The notes: generated by a model from the sequence alone, not told the origin. A stretch of DNA of 64,000 nucleotides from UBA9926 sp023261215 (GCA_038136035.1 JAYPYV010000001.1:62001-126000); one strand, 5' to 3'. Numbered from the stretch's first letter, positions 1 through 9,885 are shown. Numbers and translations are program-made.

Positions 1-1
1 A

Positions 2-385
2 CCGATCATCCTCCATGAGGACGACTGCGAACTCGAAGCATGGGATGATGAAGAGAAAGGGTTTGTGACCTGGCGCACGTTGGTGAGTGGAGATCGAACG
101 CCCACAGAGGGTCTCACGTGCGGCGTCGCTGAATTACCTGTGGGTCGTACCACGATCTTTAGGATGCATCGTCATGCGCCACCCGAGATTTACTATGTGC
201 TCGAAGGCTTTGGCGCCTTGAAGATCAATGATCAAGAATACGCCGTCAAGAAAGGAAGCACCATTTACATCCCCAGCAATGACACACACTGCCTCATTAA
301 CTGCGGTGATGTCCCATTGCGCTTGTTTTATGTGTTTGCCGCGGATTCATTTTCAGACATCGAGTACGAATTTCCTCAATCGTAG
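2..385 (+). CDS. Cupin-domain protein, 3' part (truncated by window edge)
   Basis: The reading frame is open from base 2 with no stop, so the gene probably starts left of the window. A GTG at 65 is the first internal start but has no clear ribosome site. The C-terminal half is a single-domain cupin_2 barrel: HRHAPPEIYYVLEG gives the first metal-binding motif (two His and a Glu), and a PSNDTH stretch supplies the second-motif His. Such small cupins may be metal-dependent enzymes or ligand-binding proteins, and the substrate cannot be read from the sequence. The next gene is 600 bases away on the opposite strand, so there is no operon context. Confidence 0.75.
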   Translation, partial: PIILHEDDCELEAWDDEEKGFVTWRTLVSGDRTPTEGLTCGVAELPVGRTTIFRMHRHAPPEIYYVLEGFGALKINDQEYAVKKGSTIYIPSNDTHCLINCGDVPLRLFYVFAADSFSDIEYEFPQS

Positions 386-1000
386 TTCCGTAACATCGTC
401 CCGGGGTATGGAATGAACCTGTCATCTCAGCACACAACCCACCATTGCGAATTTTTCACCTGCAAGAAAGTACTCATCTGGTGATCTATCAGCCGACCCA
501 AATCGTTACCTCATTGCGGTTTGATTCGCGCACCTAACACCCTAAGAACAGTCCGCCTAGCCGACCCACTTTGAAAACGTATTTCAAAGGTCGCTGAGGG
601 GTACGAGGCGGTGATGACGCTCACCTATGATCTGGGCTGAATACCCCTTGAAGTTTCAAAGTTTTTAGGAAAATCAGAGCAATAACTTCGACCATTGCAA
701 ATGCAATCCCTTACGGTCACTAGGCGGTACCATCGCACGCTTCAAAGTGAGCTGTTGATGTTAATGGGCGGTTATCCAATGACTTTGGGGGGTGTCGTTG
801 GTTAATAGATTGGGCGCCTTGGTACTCTCTTGGAAATGGGCGTATAGAAAAAGTAAAAAGGGAAGGATTCATACTTATCCGGCTCTTGCTTTTTCGTAAT
901 CATCATAAACCGCGCTATCTGAATTTATTCCAAGCTGACAGGGTTGCTTAGAAGGTCAATTGTGATGGCTTCTCATTCACTGCTCACTAAGCCCATGTCT
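386..1000. other. Intergenic region without a recognised gene
   Basis: About 615 bases between the cupin gene stop and the stop of the minus-strand membrane protein. All frames are broken by stops, and I see no tRNA, terminator with a T-run, or convincing promoter. A short inverted repeat (ATTGC-aaat-GCAAT, near 695-708) is too small to interpret. Confidence 0.5.
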
Positions 1001-1366
1001 TCAGTGAATTCCGAACCAAGCCAACGCAGCTACGCCACCCATCAGTAGCGCGCCCGGCATCTTCATCAGCTCTCGATCTGCAAGCCCAAGCCCAAGAAAT
1101 AACAGCGCGCCGAGCGCATTGATCCCAATGATTGGATAAGCCGCGATGGCGTACTCTGGATTGTAGGCAATGAAAACTAAGGTGACCGCACAAACCAACA
1201 GGTGAATTGAGTGAAACTGCCAAGAAAAGTGACTCAAGGTCTTTCCCAATGGCTCTAAATCACTTTTTTTGATGTTTGCTGAATAAATTCTCCCTCCTAT
1301 GATTCCGTGGAATAACATTCCTACGAAAGAGAGAGCCCCACCCATAACTAACAACCAATAAGCCAC
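1001..1366 (-). CDS. Small integral membrane protein of unknown function
   Basis: Encodes 121 residues and starts at GTG (1366) with a good GAGGAG ribosome site five bases upstream, which supports a real gene. Four hydrophobic segments are visible, at about residues 3-25, 53-68, 75-96 and 104-119, with a short polar loop containing basic residues after the first. This looks like a four-helix inner-membrane protein. I do not recognise the family. It lies downstream of glmS on the same strand, about 140 bases away with a hairpin between, so it may be an independent unit or a weakly read-through tail of the glmU-glmS transcript. Confidence 0.65.
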   Translation of the reverse strand: MAYWLLVMGGALSFVGMLFHGIIGGRIYSANIKKSDLEPLGKTLSHFSWQFHSIHLLVCAVTLVFIAYNPEYAIAAYPIIGINALGALLFLGLGLADRELMKMPGALLMGGVAALAWFGIH

Positions 1367-1417
1367 TCTTGCTCCTCACGGTTAGTATCTTTCGGTAAAG
1401 GCTACCACAACAGCCGC

Positions 1418-1443
1418 GATGCTTCAGCGCCTGAACTTGCATC
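1418..1443 (-). repeat. Imperfect hairpin between glmS and the membrane protein gene
   Basis: GATGC pairs with GCATC and, inside it, TTCAG pairs with CTGAA around a three-base loop, with a three-base bulge on one side. It sits just after the glmS stop in the minus direction. There is no T-run, so it is not a classical intrinsic terminator. It might be an RNA processing or stability element. Confidence 0.3.
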
Positions 1444-1505
1444 ACGCTGTGGGGTGCGCAGAGGATTTCGTTGAAGCCTAATCGATCCTAATTCGCTGTT
1501 TAGCG

Positions 1506-3335
1506 CTACTCGACTGTGACTGACTTCGCGAGATTACGAGGCTGATCGACGTCGGTACCGCGCATCACGGCGACGTGGTAGGCAAGAAGCTGCAGAGGGA
1601 CGACCTGGACCATGGGCGATAGAATGCCGGGAACATGGGGCAGAATCACTGTTGTGAGTCCTTCGGCGCCTGCGAATTCAGCCTGGTGATCAGTAAACAC
1701 ATACAGCTTACCGCCTCTTGCTGCGACCTCTTGCAGGTTTGATTTCACCTTGTCGAGCAGCTCGTCGGTTGGGGCGATACAAACGACGGGCATTTCCTCA
1801 TCCACGAGCGCAAGAGGGCCATGCTTCAATTCCCCGGCAGGGTAGCCTTCTGCATGGATATAAGAAATTTCCTTCAGTTTGAGCGCGCCCTCGAGCGCCA
1901 CTGGGTAATGCACGCCTCGACCCAAGAAGAGGCTGTGGTCCTTTTCGATAAATGCTTCGGCCACTTTTTGAATGACGGCATCCGCATCCAGGACCTGCGC
2001 GATACAGTCCGGCAACTGGTGCAAAGCGTGGACGATTGAGGTTTCTGTTTCTTGGCTAAGCCCGCGACTTCGACCCAGCGCGACCGCAAGCAAGAGCAAA
2101 TCAACCAACTGAGTCGTAAAGGCTTTCGTTGACGCAACGCCAATCTCGACCCCTGCGTTGGTCATGATCGCTGCATCAGATTCTCTAACCAGCGAAGAAT
2201 TAGCAACGTTACAAATACACAGCGAACCCAAGTAGCCCTGGGTCTTCGATTGGCGAAGGGCCGCGAGGGTATCAGCGGTTTCCCCCGACTGGGAGATTGT
2301 GACAAACACCGTATCCTCGGGCACCGCAGCGCTTCGATAGCGAATCTCTGACGCAATCTCAACTTGGCAGGGCAGGCCAGAAAACTCCTCGATCCAATAA
2401 CGTCCCACAAGCCCGCTGTAATAACTCGTCCCGCAGGCAACAATTTGAATGTTCTTTGCGCCTTTAAGAAGCGTTTCGGCGCCTAACCCGAAGGACTCAA
2501 CAAGCACTGTGTGCTGGCCTAAACGACCCTCAAGCGTTGAGCGAACCGCCTTGGGCTGTTCAAAAATTTCCTTGAGCATGAAGTGTCGGAATTCACCTTT
2601 ATCCGACGCATCGTCACGGCTGTCGAGCTTGACCGTACGACTCGCGATTGACGCATCGCTGGCACCAAAGATTGAGATTTCCTCCCGGGTAATCTCAACC
2701 AGCTCACCTTCTTCCAGATAAATAAAGCGATCTGTCACAGGTCTTAACGCTTGCGGGTCAGATGCGATGAAGTTTTCGTCGATCCCGACACCGACCACAA
2801 GCGGACTGCCTTGGCGAGCACCAATCAATTGATCCGGGAAATCGAGATGCTGAACAGCAATGGCATACGCCCCTTCAAGCATGCTCACTGCTTGCGACAC
2901 CCCAGCTCTAAAATCCTTTAAAGCTGCCACTTCACGATGAATCAGATGCGCCATCACTTCCGTGTCTGTTTCAGAGGTAAAGACATAACCCGCGCTTTGT
3001 AACTCTTCTCTCAATGACGCATGGTTCTCAATAATGCCGTTATGAACAACCGCTACCCGGTCATTAGACGTGTGGGGGTGAGCATTGGCGGCCGTGGGTT
3101 TGCCATGCGTCGCCCAGCGGGTGTGGGCAATGCCGATGACGCCTTGGGGCGCCTCTCGATCGCAGCTTGCTTTGAGTTCAGCGACTTTTCCAACTTCACG
3201 GATGCGAACCAGCGCAGCGCCTTCGCGCAGACAAAGCCCGGCAGAATCATAGCCTCGGTATTCCAGTCTTTTTAGGCCTTCGAGCAAAATGCCTCGCACA
3301 TTACGCGAAGAGGCCGCACCCACAATTCCACACAT
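1506..3335 (-). CDS. glmS: Glutamine--fructose-6-phosphate aminotransferase (isomerizing)
   Basis: Makes glucosamine-6-phosphate from fructose-6-phosphate and glutamine, the entry step to UDP-GlcNAc for peptidoglycan and lipid A. The 609 residues equal the length of the E. coli enzyme. The N-terminal MCGIVGA places the nucleophilic Cys right after the initiator Met. HTRWATHGKP and the NGIIENH segment belong to the glutaminase domain. Two SIS sugar-isomerase domains follow (about residues 290-420 and 460-600), with CGTSYYSG and SQSGETADT as sugar-phosphate motifs, and the end DQPRNLAKSVTVE is the conserved C-terminal tail. It lies 9 bases after glmU, so the two consecutive pathway enzymes are probably co-transcribed. 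Confidence 0.98.
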   Translation of the reverse strand: MCGIVGAASSRNVRGILLEGLKRLEYRGYDSAGLCLREGAALVRIREVGKVAELKASCDREAPQGVIGIAHTRWATHGKPTAANAHPHTSNDRVAVVHNGIIENHASLREELQSAGYVFTSETDTEVMAHLIHREVAALKDFRAGVSQAVSMLEGAYAIAVQHLDFPDQLIGARQGSPLVVGVGIDENFIASDPQALRPVTDRFIYLEEGELVEITREEISIFGASDASIASRTVKLDSRDDASDKGEFRHFMLKEIFEQPKAVRSTLEGRLGQHTVLVESFGLGAETLLKGAKNIQIVACGTSYYSGLVGRYWIEEFSGLPCQVEIASEIRYRSAAVPEDTVFVTISQSGETADTLAALRQSKTQGYLGSLCICNVANSSLVRESDAAIMTNAGVEIGVASTKAFTTQLVDLLLLAVALGRSRGLSQETETSIVHALHQLPDCIAQVLDADAVIQKVAEAFIEKDHSLFLGRGVHYPVALEGALKLKEISYIHAEGYPAGELKHGPLALVDEEMPVVCIAPTDELLDKVKSNLQEVAARGGKLYVFTDHQAEFAGAEGLTTVILPHVPGILSPMVQVVPLQLLAYHVAVMRGTDVDQPRNLAKSVTVE

Positions 3336-3344
3336 ACCTTTAGC

Positions 3345-4754
3345 TTACTCCGACTGCTCGGAAGAGCGGCTTTTAATGACCAACCCCTCGCCTTCTGACT
3401 GTTTGGTCGGCCGAGGCCAATTGGGAATATTTCGCTGCTTTCCTCGCCCGATACCTAGACTGCCCGCTTCAATGCGCGCGGTGATGGTTGAGCCCGCGCC
3501 GATGGTGGCGTCTCGCTCGATGTGAACAGGGGCGACCAGTGCCGTGTTCGAGCCAACAAATACGCCATCGTCCAATATCGTCTGCCATTTATTCACCCCG
3601 TCGTAATTACAGGTGATGGTTCCAGCACCGATATTCACGGATTCGCCTATGGTGGCATCGCCTAAGTAGCTCAAATGGCTCGCCTTAGATCCGCGGCCCA
3701 TTGTGGTGGCTTTCACTTCAACGAAATTACCGATGGCGACTTCAGGGCCGAGGTGTGCGCCCGGCCGAAGTCGAGCATAAGGGCCTACCTGACAACGGTC
3801 CTCCAAGTGCGCGCCTTCGAGATGAGAATGGGCTTTCACCCTGGACCCCGTACCTACATAGGAATCACGAATCACGCAGTGGGGTTCAATAACCACCCTT
3901 GATTCGATCGTGACCGGACCTTCAATCACGACATTGACGTCAATCACCGTATCTCCTGCAATCCTGACCTCGCCTCGAATATCAATACGGTCAGGATCGA
4001 TGATTCGGACGCCCTCGCGCATCAACCGCTCAGCTTGGCGTCGTTGGAAACTCCGTTCGGCAGCGGCTAATTGGACCAAGTCGTTAATCCCCACCATGGC
4101 TTCTGGATCGCTTGTGACAACCGCCTCAACGGATAACCCAGCTTCAATGGCTAGGTGAAGAATATCGGGGAGCAGATACTCGCCCTGAGCATTTTGATCG
4201 GTGAGCTGCGGCAAAAACCGGGGAAGAATATCGTTTTGGAGGAAAAAGACCCCCGAGTTGACTTCCTTGATCGCGCGCTCAGAGGCCGTTGCGAGTTTTT
4301 CCTCGACCACCCCAGTGACTTGGCCATTTGGCAAACGCTTCACGCGACCATACCCGGTGGGGTCAGGCGCGTTGAAGCTCAGCAGATTAACTTCAGCGTC
4401 GGACTCTACCAACCGAGCCAACACATCGCTTGTGATGAGTGGGGTATCCCCCAGGAGCACCAGCGTTTTCGAACCAGGCGTCAAGTGAGGCAATGCCTGC
4501 ATCACCGCGTGCCCTGTCCCCTTGCGCTCCGTTTGTTCGACAAAGGTGATGGGCTCGCGGGCAAAACACGCAGTGAGCGCCTCAGAATCTGGTCCAACCA
4601 CCACAATGATCTTGTCTGGAGTGAGCGCTTTTGCCGCTTGGATGATATGGGCCAAGATGGGCTGCCCAGCAATCGGCATCATCACTTTGGGGAGTGATGA
4701 TTTCATCCGCGTGCCCTTCCCCGCGGCAAGAATGACGACGTCTAATGCACTCAT
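3345..4754 (-). CDS. glmU: Bifunctional GlcNAc-1-P uridyltransferase / GlcN-1-P acetyltransferase
   Basis: Acetylates glucosamine-1-phosphate and couples it to UTP to give UDP-GlcNAc. The 469 residues are slightly more than the usual ~456. The N-terminal nucleotidyltransferase domain begins with VVILAAGKGTRMKS, the nucleotide-binding loop. The C-terminal half is a left-handed beta-helix of hexapeptide repeats (about residues 250-450), with NFVEVK and the NYDG stretch of the acetyltransferase site. The tail after about residue 455 is a charged extension. It lies between the ATP synthase operon and glmS, an arrangement common in gammaproteobacteria. Confidence 0.98.
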   Translation of the reverse strand: MSALDVVILAAGKGTRMKSSLPKVMMPIAGQPILAHIIQAAKALTPDKIIVVVGPDSEALTACFAREPITFVEQTERKGTGHAVMQALPHLTPGSKTLVLLGDTPLITSDVLARLVESDAEVNLLSFNAPDPTGYGRVKRLPNGQVTGVVEEKLATASERAIKEVNSGVFFLQNDILPRFLPQLTDQNAQGEYLLPDILHLAIEAGLSVEAVVTSDPEAMVGINDLVQLAAAERSFQRRQAERLMREGVRIIDPDRIDIRGEVRIAGDTVIDVNVVIEGPVTIESRVVIEPHCVIRDSYVGTGSRVKAHSHLEGAHLEDRCQVGPYARLRPGAHLGPEVAIGNFVEVKATTMGRGSKASHLSYLGDATIGESVNIGAGTITCNYDGVNKWQTILDDGVFVGSNTALVAPVHIERDATIGAGSTITARIEAGSLGIGRGKQRNIPNWPRPTKQSEGEGLVIKSRSSEQSE

Positions 4755-4939
4755 CTGGGGAGTTTATCTCCGTGCGAGAAAATTAACGAGTCCGAGCAAG
4801 AAATCCAGTCAAACATCTTTCGCAGCTGTCGAGGGCGGATAATCTTGTGTCAAAGCCTATTGATGGCTTCAGGAGCGCTCCGGAAGGTCCGACCCCAACC
4901 ATGCTCAGCAGAGCGTGCGCATTGTCCAACCCAGAGGGA

Positions 4940-5368
4940 TTAGGCGCGGTTCTTTTGGTCTCGGAATTTACGTACCGTTCTGAGTAACGCCGCTTGTTCC
5001 TTCATGTCTGCCGCCACACGAGCGAAATCAACATCTGCACGCTGATCGCTCAGCTCTTGCTGAGCCTTGCGCTCCGCATCTTGAGCGGCTGCTTCATCGA
5101 TATCATCAGCGCGGACGGCCGTGTCCGTGAGAAGCGTAATAGAGGTGGGCTGAATTTCTAAAAAACCGCCGGAAGCAAAGAACATCTCTTCCGAACCATC
5201 TTCGAGAACCAGTTTCACAGGGCCGGGTTGGATCCCAGTCAAAAGGGGCGTATGTCCGGGGTAGACACCAATTTCACCCAGCGTACCGGTAGCGACCACC
5301 CGCTGCACGGTGCCGGCGAAAATCTCTTGTTCAGCGCTCACAATGCTGCAATGGATACTTGAAGTCAT
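4940..5368 (-). CDS. atpC: F1F0 ATP synthase epsilon subunit
   Basis: Central-stalk subunit of F1 that contacts gamma and the c-ring and can inhibit ATP hydrolysis. At 142 residues it has the usual proteobacterial size. The N-terminal beta-sandwich (about 1-85) carries GEIGVYPGHTPLLTGI and the FASGGFLEI segment. The C-terminal part is a charged helical hairpin (about 88-140). It is the last gene of the atp operon, 115 bases after atpD. A 185-base gap before glmU suggests glmU has its own promoter. Confidence 0.97.
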   Translation of the reverse strand: MTSSIHCSIVSAEQEIFAGTVQRVVATGTLGEIGVYPGHTPLLTGIQPGPVKLVLEDGSEEMFFASGGFLEIQPTSITLLTDTAVRADDIDEAAAQDAERKAQQELSDQRADVDFARVAADMKEQAALLRTVRKFRDQKNRA

Positions 5369-5483
5369 AGCACTATCCCGTATTGTTCTCGGCAGAGACT
5401 CTTGGCTTCATTTGCCTCGAGTGCCTTGCCCAAAGATCAATCATTTTTGGCTACCCTGTTAGGGGCAGCACCTACCATCTCGA

Positions 5484-6860
5484 TTACAGAGACTTCGCCT
5501 TTTCTACGGCCTCTTCAATATTGCCGACCATGCTAAATGCAGCTTCGGGCAGATCGTCATAGTCACCGTCTAAAATGCCTTTGAAGCTTCTAATCGTGTC
5601 AGCCAGCGAGACATAAACGCCAGGCTTACCGGTGAAGACTTCCGCCACATGCATGGGTTGGGAGAAAAATTGACTGATCTTGCGCGCTCGGTAAACCGTG
5701 AGCTTGTCTTCCTCAGACAGTTCATCCATGCCCAGAATCGCAATGATGTCTTTCAATTCCTTGTACTTCTGCAGAACACCCTGCACCCCTTGGGCCACGT
5801 TGTAGTGCTCTTCACCCACAACCAGGGGGTCAAGCTGACGAGACGTAGAGTCGAGCGGATCTACCGCTGGATAAATACCCAAGGCTGCGATATCTCGAGA
5901 CAAGGTTACAGTTGAGTCCAAGTGCGCGAAGGTCGTCGCAGGTGATGGATCCGTCAAGTCGTCCGCAGGGACGTAGACCGCTTGCACGGAGGTGATCGAA
6001 CCAGTCTTGGTGGTGGTAATTCGCTCTTGGAGTACCCCCATCTCTTCTGCCAGCGTGGGCTGATAGCCGACTGCTGATGGCATACGACCCAAGAGTGCCG
6101 AGACTTCGGTTCCTGCGAGCGTGTAGCGATAGATGTTATCGACGAATAAAAGGACGTCTTTCCCTTCATCACGGAACTTCTCTGCCATCGTCAAGCCTGA
6201 CAATGCGACGCGCAGACGGTTGCCGGGCGGCTCATTCATCTGACCGAACACCATTGAGATCTTGTCGAGAACGCCGGCTTCTTGCATTTCGTGATAAAAA
6301 TCGTTGCCCTCACGCGTTCTCTCGCCAACCCCTGCAAACACCGACAAGCCACTGTGCTCTTTTGCAATATTGTTAATCAGCTCAAGCATTGTCACGGTCT
6401 TGCCTACGCCGGCGCCACCGAACAATCCCACCTTGCCGCCTTTCGCAAAGGGGCAGATCAGATCGATCACCTTGACGCCTGTTTCGAGGAGCTCTCGGCC
6501 CCCAGCTTGCTCAGCATAGGATGGCGGGTCACGATGGATTGGCATGCGCTCTTGTTCACCAATGGGCCCTTTTTCATCGATGGGGTTACCCAAAACGTCC
6601 ATAATACGACCAAGGGTTTCCTCACCCACCGGCACGGAAATCGGCGCTTTCGTATTCTCAACTTCGAGGCCGCGGCTCACGCCTTCTGAGCTACCCATAG
6701 CGATGGTTCGAACAACCCCGTCACCCAACTGCTGCTGAACCTCTAACGTCAGCGCGCTCTTGGTGACCACTAACGCGTCATAAACATTGGGAACGTCGTC
6801 GCGTGGGAACTCCACGTCAATGACCGCACCAATCACCTGAACAATTCGTCCGCTACCCAT
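5484..6860 (-). CDS. atpD: F1F0 ATP synthase beta subunit
   Basis: Catalytic subunit of F1. The 458 residues contain the Walker A loop GGAGVGKT (about 148-155), the catalytic glutamate in GVGERTREGND, Walker B in VLLFVDNIYRYT, and the LLGRMPSAVGYQPTLAEEMG region around the nucleotide pocket. The N-terminal beta-barrel (about 1-75) begins MGSGRIVQVIGAVIDVEF. Nothing is missing. It lies 31 bases downstream of atpG and is followed by atpC. Confidence 0.99.
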   Translation of the reverse strand: MGSGRIVQVIGAVIDVEFPRDDVPNVYDALVVTKSALTLEVQQQLGDGVVRTIAMGSSEGVSRGLEVENTKAPISVPVGEETLGRIMDVLGNPIDEKGPIGEQERMPIHRDPPSYAEQAGGRELLETGVKVIDLICPFAKGGKVGLFGGAGVGKTVTMLELINNIAKEHSGLSVFAGVGERTREGNDFYHEMQEAGVLDKISMVFGQMNEPPGNRLRVALSGLTMAEKFRDEGKDVLLFVDNIYRYTLAGTEVSALLGRMPSAVGYQPTLAEEMGVLQERITTTKTGSITSVQAVYVPADDLTDPSPATTFAHLDSTVTLSRDIAALGIYPAVDPLDSTSRQLDPLVVGEEHYNVAQGVQGVLQKYKELKDIIAILGMDELSEEDKLTVYRARKISQFFSQPMHVAEVFTGKPGVYVSLADTIRSFKGILDGDYDDLPEAAFSMVGNIEEAVEKAKSL

Positions 6861-6891
6861 GCCTTTTTCCTCTTCCTTAATCGACGCGTCG

Positions 6892-7752
6892 CTAAACCGC
6901 AGCGGCGCCGCCTACAATTTCTGAAATTTCCTGTGTGATTGCTGCCTGACGCGCGTTATTCATGATGAGTTCAAGCTCATCAATCAACTCGCCAGCATTT
7001 TCGGTGGCGCTCTTCATGGCGACCATCTTGGCTGCCTGTTCGCAGGCAACGTTTTCAACTACGGCCTGGTAGACCTGCGCCTCTATGTAACGCGTGAGCA
7101 GATCTTCGATAAGATCCCGCGCTTCAGGCTCATAGATGTAATCCCAACGATGCTTCATCGTGGCGTCATCCATGGGGTCGAGCGGCACGAGCTGGCGGAC
7201 CGTCGGCTGCTGGCTCATGGTGTTCACGAAGACATTATTCGCCAGAAAAATCTTATCGACCTTGCCTTCCTCAAAGGCATCCAGCATCACTTTGATGCTG
7301 CCGATCAAGTCTGCGACCGCAGGCGTTTCACCGATGTTTTGAGTCGCCGCGACCACACGACCGCCATAGGCTCTGAAAAACTGAATCCCTTTATTGCCGA
7401 TCAGGCAAAGATCCGCTTCCACGCCTTGGTCGACCCAACGCTTCATATCCGCGACAACGGCTTTCAAAAGATTCACATTGAGGCCGCCGCAAAGGCCCTT
7501 GTCGGTAGTGACCACGATGTAGCCCACCCGAGAAACTTCTCGCTCGACCATAAACTGATGACGATACTCGCTCGAGGCATTGGCCATATGACTGATCACT
7601 GCACGAATCTGATCCGTGTAGGGCCGGCCTTTGGCCATCCGGTCTTGGGCTTTACGCATCTTGCTCGCAGCCACCATTTGCATCGCGCTGGTGATCTTCT
7701 GCGTGTTTTTGATGCTGCCTATTTGCTTTCTAAGTTCTTTTGCGCCCGCCAT
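6892..7752 (-). CDS. atpG: F1F0 ATP synthase gamma subunit
   Basis: Rotating central shaft of F1. The 286 residues match the family. The N-terminal helix begins MAGAKELRKQIGSIKNTQKIT, and the C-terminal helix ends with a NNARQAAITQEISEIVGGA-type segment; together they form the coiled-coil shaft. TTDKGLCGGLN is the conserved segment of the globular domain. It lies between atpA (22 bases) and atpD (31 bases) in the canonical order. Confidence 0.98.
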   Translation of the reverse strand: MAGAKELRKQIGSIKNTQKITSAMQMVAASKMRKAQDRMAKGRPYTDQIRAVISHMANASSEYRHQFMVEREVSRVGYIVVTTDKGLCGGLNVNLLKAVVADMKRWVDQGVEADLCLIGNKGIQFFRAYGGRVVAATQNIGETPAVADLIGSIKVMLDAFEEGKVDKIFLANNVFVNTMSQQPTVRQLVPLDPMDDATMKHRWDYIYEPEARDLIEDLLTRYIEAQVYQAVVENVACEQAAKMVAMKSATENAGELIDELELIMNNARQAAITQEISEIVGGAAAV

Positions 7753-7774
7753 GGTGCGTCAGTTCCTTTCTAGC

Positions 7775-9319
7775 TTAGAAGGTTTGCGTTGCAACAAAGC
7801 TTTCGATTGCTGAGCGCATCGTATCGACGACTTCGTCAGAGTACTTGCCTTCCCGGTTCACCTGATCCATGAAGTCACCATGCGAAGTCTTCATGTAGCT
7901 CAGCAGCGCCGACTCAAAATCAAGGACTTTGTTCACAGGCACTTTGGCAAGAAAACCTTCATTTGCTGCAAATAGGACGACACCCATCTCTGCAACCGTC
8001 ATGGGCGCGTATTGCTTTTGCTTCATCAACTCGTTGATGCGCTCGCCGTGTTCCAACTGTCTGCGTGTGGCTTCGTCAAGGTCGGACGCGAACTGGGAGA
8101 ACGCTGCCAATTCTCGGTATTGTGCGAGTGCGAGCTTAATACCGCCCGAGATCTTTGACATGAATTTGACCTGCGCATCACCCCCTACTCGAGAGACTGA
8201 AATCCCTGGGTTCATTGCTGGTCGTTCGCCTGAATTGAATTTATCTGACTCTAGGAAGATCTGTCCGTCGGTAATCGAGATAACGTTCGTGGGGACGAAC
8301 GCGGACACATCGCCCGCTTGAGTTTCAATAATGGGCAGCGCGGTCAGAGACCCTGTCTTACCCTTCACTTCACCCTGGGTCATCTGCTCAACGTAATCTG
8401 CATTGACGCGCGCGGCACGCTCAAGCAACCGAGAGTGAAGATAGAACACATCACCTGGATAAGCTTCTCGACCGGGTGGGCGGCGAAGCAGCAGTGAAAT
8501 CTGACGATAGGCCCATGCTTGCTTGGTCAAATCGTCGTAGATGATCAGCGCGTCTTCGCCACGATCTCTAAAGTACTCACCCATTGCACAACCCGAGTAG
8601 GCGGCAATATATTGCATGGGCGCTGGATCAGAGGCGCCAGCCGCCACCACAATCGTGTTTTCCATTGCGCCGTGTTCTTCTAGCGTTCGCACGACGTTTG
8701 CAATTGAAGAAAACTTCTGGCCGATCGCCACATAAACACACTTAATACCGGAAGCCTGTTGGTTGATGATCGTGTCGACAGCAATCGCGGTTTTACCAGT
8801 CTGGCGGTCACCAATGATCAATTCACGCTGGCCTCGGCCTACGGGAATCATCGAATCAATACACTTCAGACCCGTCTGTACAGGCTGATCAACGTGTTGG
8901 CGTGCAATAACGCCTGGTGCGACCTTTTCAACCGGTGAAGAAGCCGACGCATTAAGTGGGCCTTTGCCATCGATCGGGTTACCCAGGGCATCTACCACTC
9001 GGCCTAAGAGTTCGGGACCGGTCGGCACTTCTAGAATTCGGCCGGTACAGCGAGCCGTCTGTCCTTCACGGAGGCTCTTGTAATCGCCCAACACAACCGC
9101 GCCCACAGAATCCCGCTCCAGGTTCAAAGCAAACCCAAAAAGGTTGCCAGGAAACTCGATCATTTCACCGTTTTGCACGTCGGCTAGACCATGAATTCGA
9201 ACGATCCCGTCTGAAACGCTGACGATCGTGCCTTCGTTACGTGCTTCCGAAGTCACATCTAGGCGGGCGATCCGCTCTTTGATGATGTCACTGATTTCGG
9301 ATGGGTTGAGTTGTTGCAT
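7775..9319 (-). CDS. atpA: F1F0 ATP synthase alpha subunit
   Basis: Non-catalytic nucleotide-binding subunit of F1. The 514 residues contain the P-loop GDRQTGKTA (about 169-177), the DDLTKQAWAYR and LLRRPPGREAYPGDVFYLHSR segments, and the SVSRVGG region with the arginine finger. The start MQQLNPSEISDIIKERI is the usual N-terminus that binds delta. It follows atpH by 23 bases. The protein looks complete and conserved. Confidence 0.99.
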   Translation of the reverse strand: MQQLNPSEISDIIKERIARLDVTSEARNEGTIVSVSDGIVRIHGLADVQNGEMIEFPGNLFGFALNLERDSVGAVVLGDYKSLREGQTARCTGRILEVPTGPELLGRVVDALGNPIDGKGPLNASASSPVEKVAPGVIARQHVDQPVQTGLKCIDSMIPVGRGQRELIIGDRQTGKTAIAVDTIINQQASGIKCVYVAIGQKFSSIANVVRTLEEHGAMENTIVVAAGASDPAPMQYIAAYSGCAMGEYFRDRGEDALIIYDDLTKQAWAYRQISLLLRRPPGREAYPGDVFYLHSRLLERAARVNADYVEQMTQGEVKGKTGSLTALPIIETQAGDVSAFVPTNVISITDGQIFLESDKFNSGERPAMNPGISVSRVGGDAQVKFMSKISGGIKLALAQYRELAAFSQFASDLDEATRRQLEHGERINELMKQKQYAPMTVAEMGVVLFAANEGFLAKVPVNKVLDFESALLSYMKTSHGDFMDQVNREGKYSDEVVDTMRSAIESFVATQTF

Positions 9320-9342
9320 GATTTGCCCCTCAAAGGTTTTTC

Positions 9343-9885
9343 TTATCGAAGAATGCCAGCCAACTTATCGAGCTTTCCTCTAACTGAATCATCGATCACA
9401 GTATCCTCAGTGCGAATTAACACACCGCCTAGTAGATTGGCATCGATGGTCGTTTCTATTTCAATGTCGCGCTGTAATCGGCTGCGCAATGCACTTTCTA
9501 AAAGCGATTGTTCGGCCTCGGTTACTTCAAATGCGCTGGCCAAGGTCACCCGCATGGTTTTCTCGTGCTGGGCTTTCAATGATTCAAATTGACCCGCAAT
9601 CGTCGGCAACAGCATCAGGCGACCATTACTTGCCAGAACCGAGAGAAAATTTCTTGCCGTGTCATTGAGTTCTTCAGCGAACAGCGATGCCAATAGACTC
9701 GAAGCCTCCGCACTGGATAGCTTTGGATCGTCTAATTGCTCGGCAAGTTTTTCGTCTGATGCCGCGCCAGCCAAAAGATTCAGCCTATTCGACCAGGCCG
9801 AAAGACCCTCTGGCGAGTCCAGGGCAACGGAGAACACAGCGCGCGCATAAGGCCGCGCGATGGTCGCTAATTCAGCTTCAGCCAT
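9343..9885 (-). CDS. atpH: F1F0 ATP synthase delta subunit
   Basis: Peripheral-stalk cap that joins the b-subunit dimer to the top of F1. At 180 residues it has the family size. The N-terminal six-helix domain starts MAEAELATIARPYARAVF, a hallmark of the subunit. The C-terminal region contains DANLLGGVLIRTEDTVIDDS and ends in a helix with KLDKLAGILR. It lies 11 bases after atpF, consistent with translational coupling. Confidence 0.97.
   Translation of the reverse strand: MAEAELATIARPYARAVFSVALDSPEGLSAWSNRLNLLAGAASDEKLAEQLDDPKLSSAEASSLLASLFAEELNDTARNFLSVLASNGRLMLLPTIAGQFESLKAQHEKTMRVTLASAFEVTEAEQSLLESALRSRLQRDIEIETTIDANLLGGVLIRTEDTVIDDSVRGKLDKLAGILR

Noticed and set aside
4155..4697. 180-codon open frame on the plus strand
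   Set aside because: Antisense to glmU, with no ribosome site and no recognisable motif.
7150..7773. 207-codon open frame on the plus strand
   Set aside because: Lies antisense inside atpG, whose protein is fully conserved. The product is a His-rich shadow with no family likeness.
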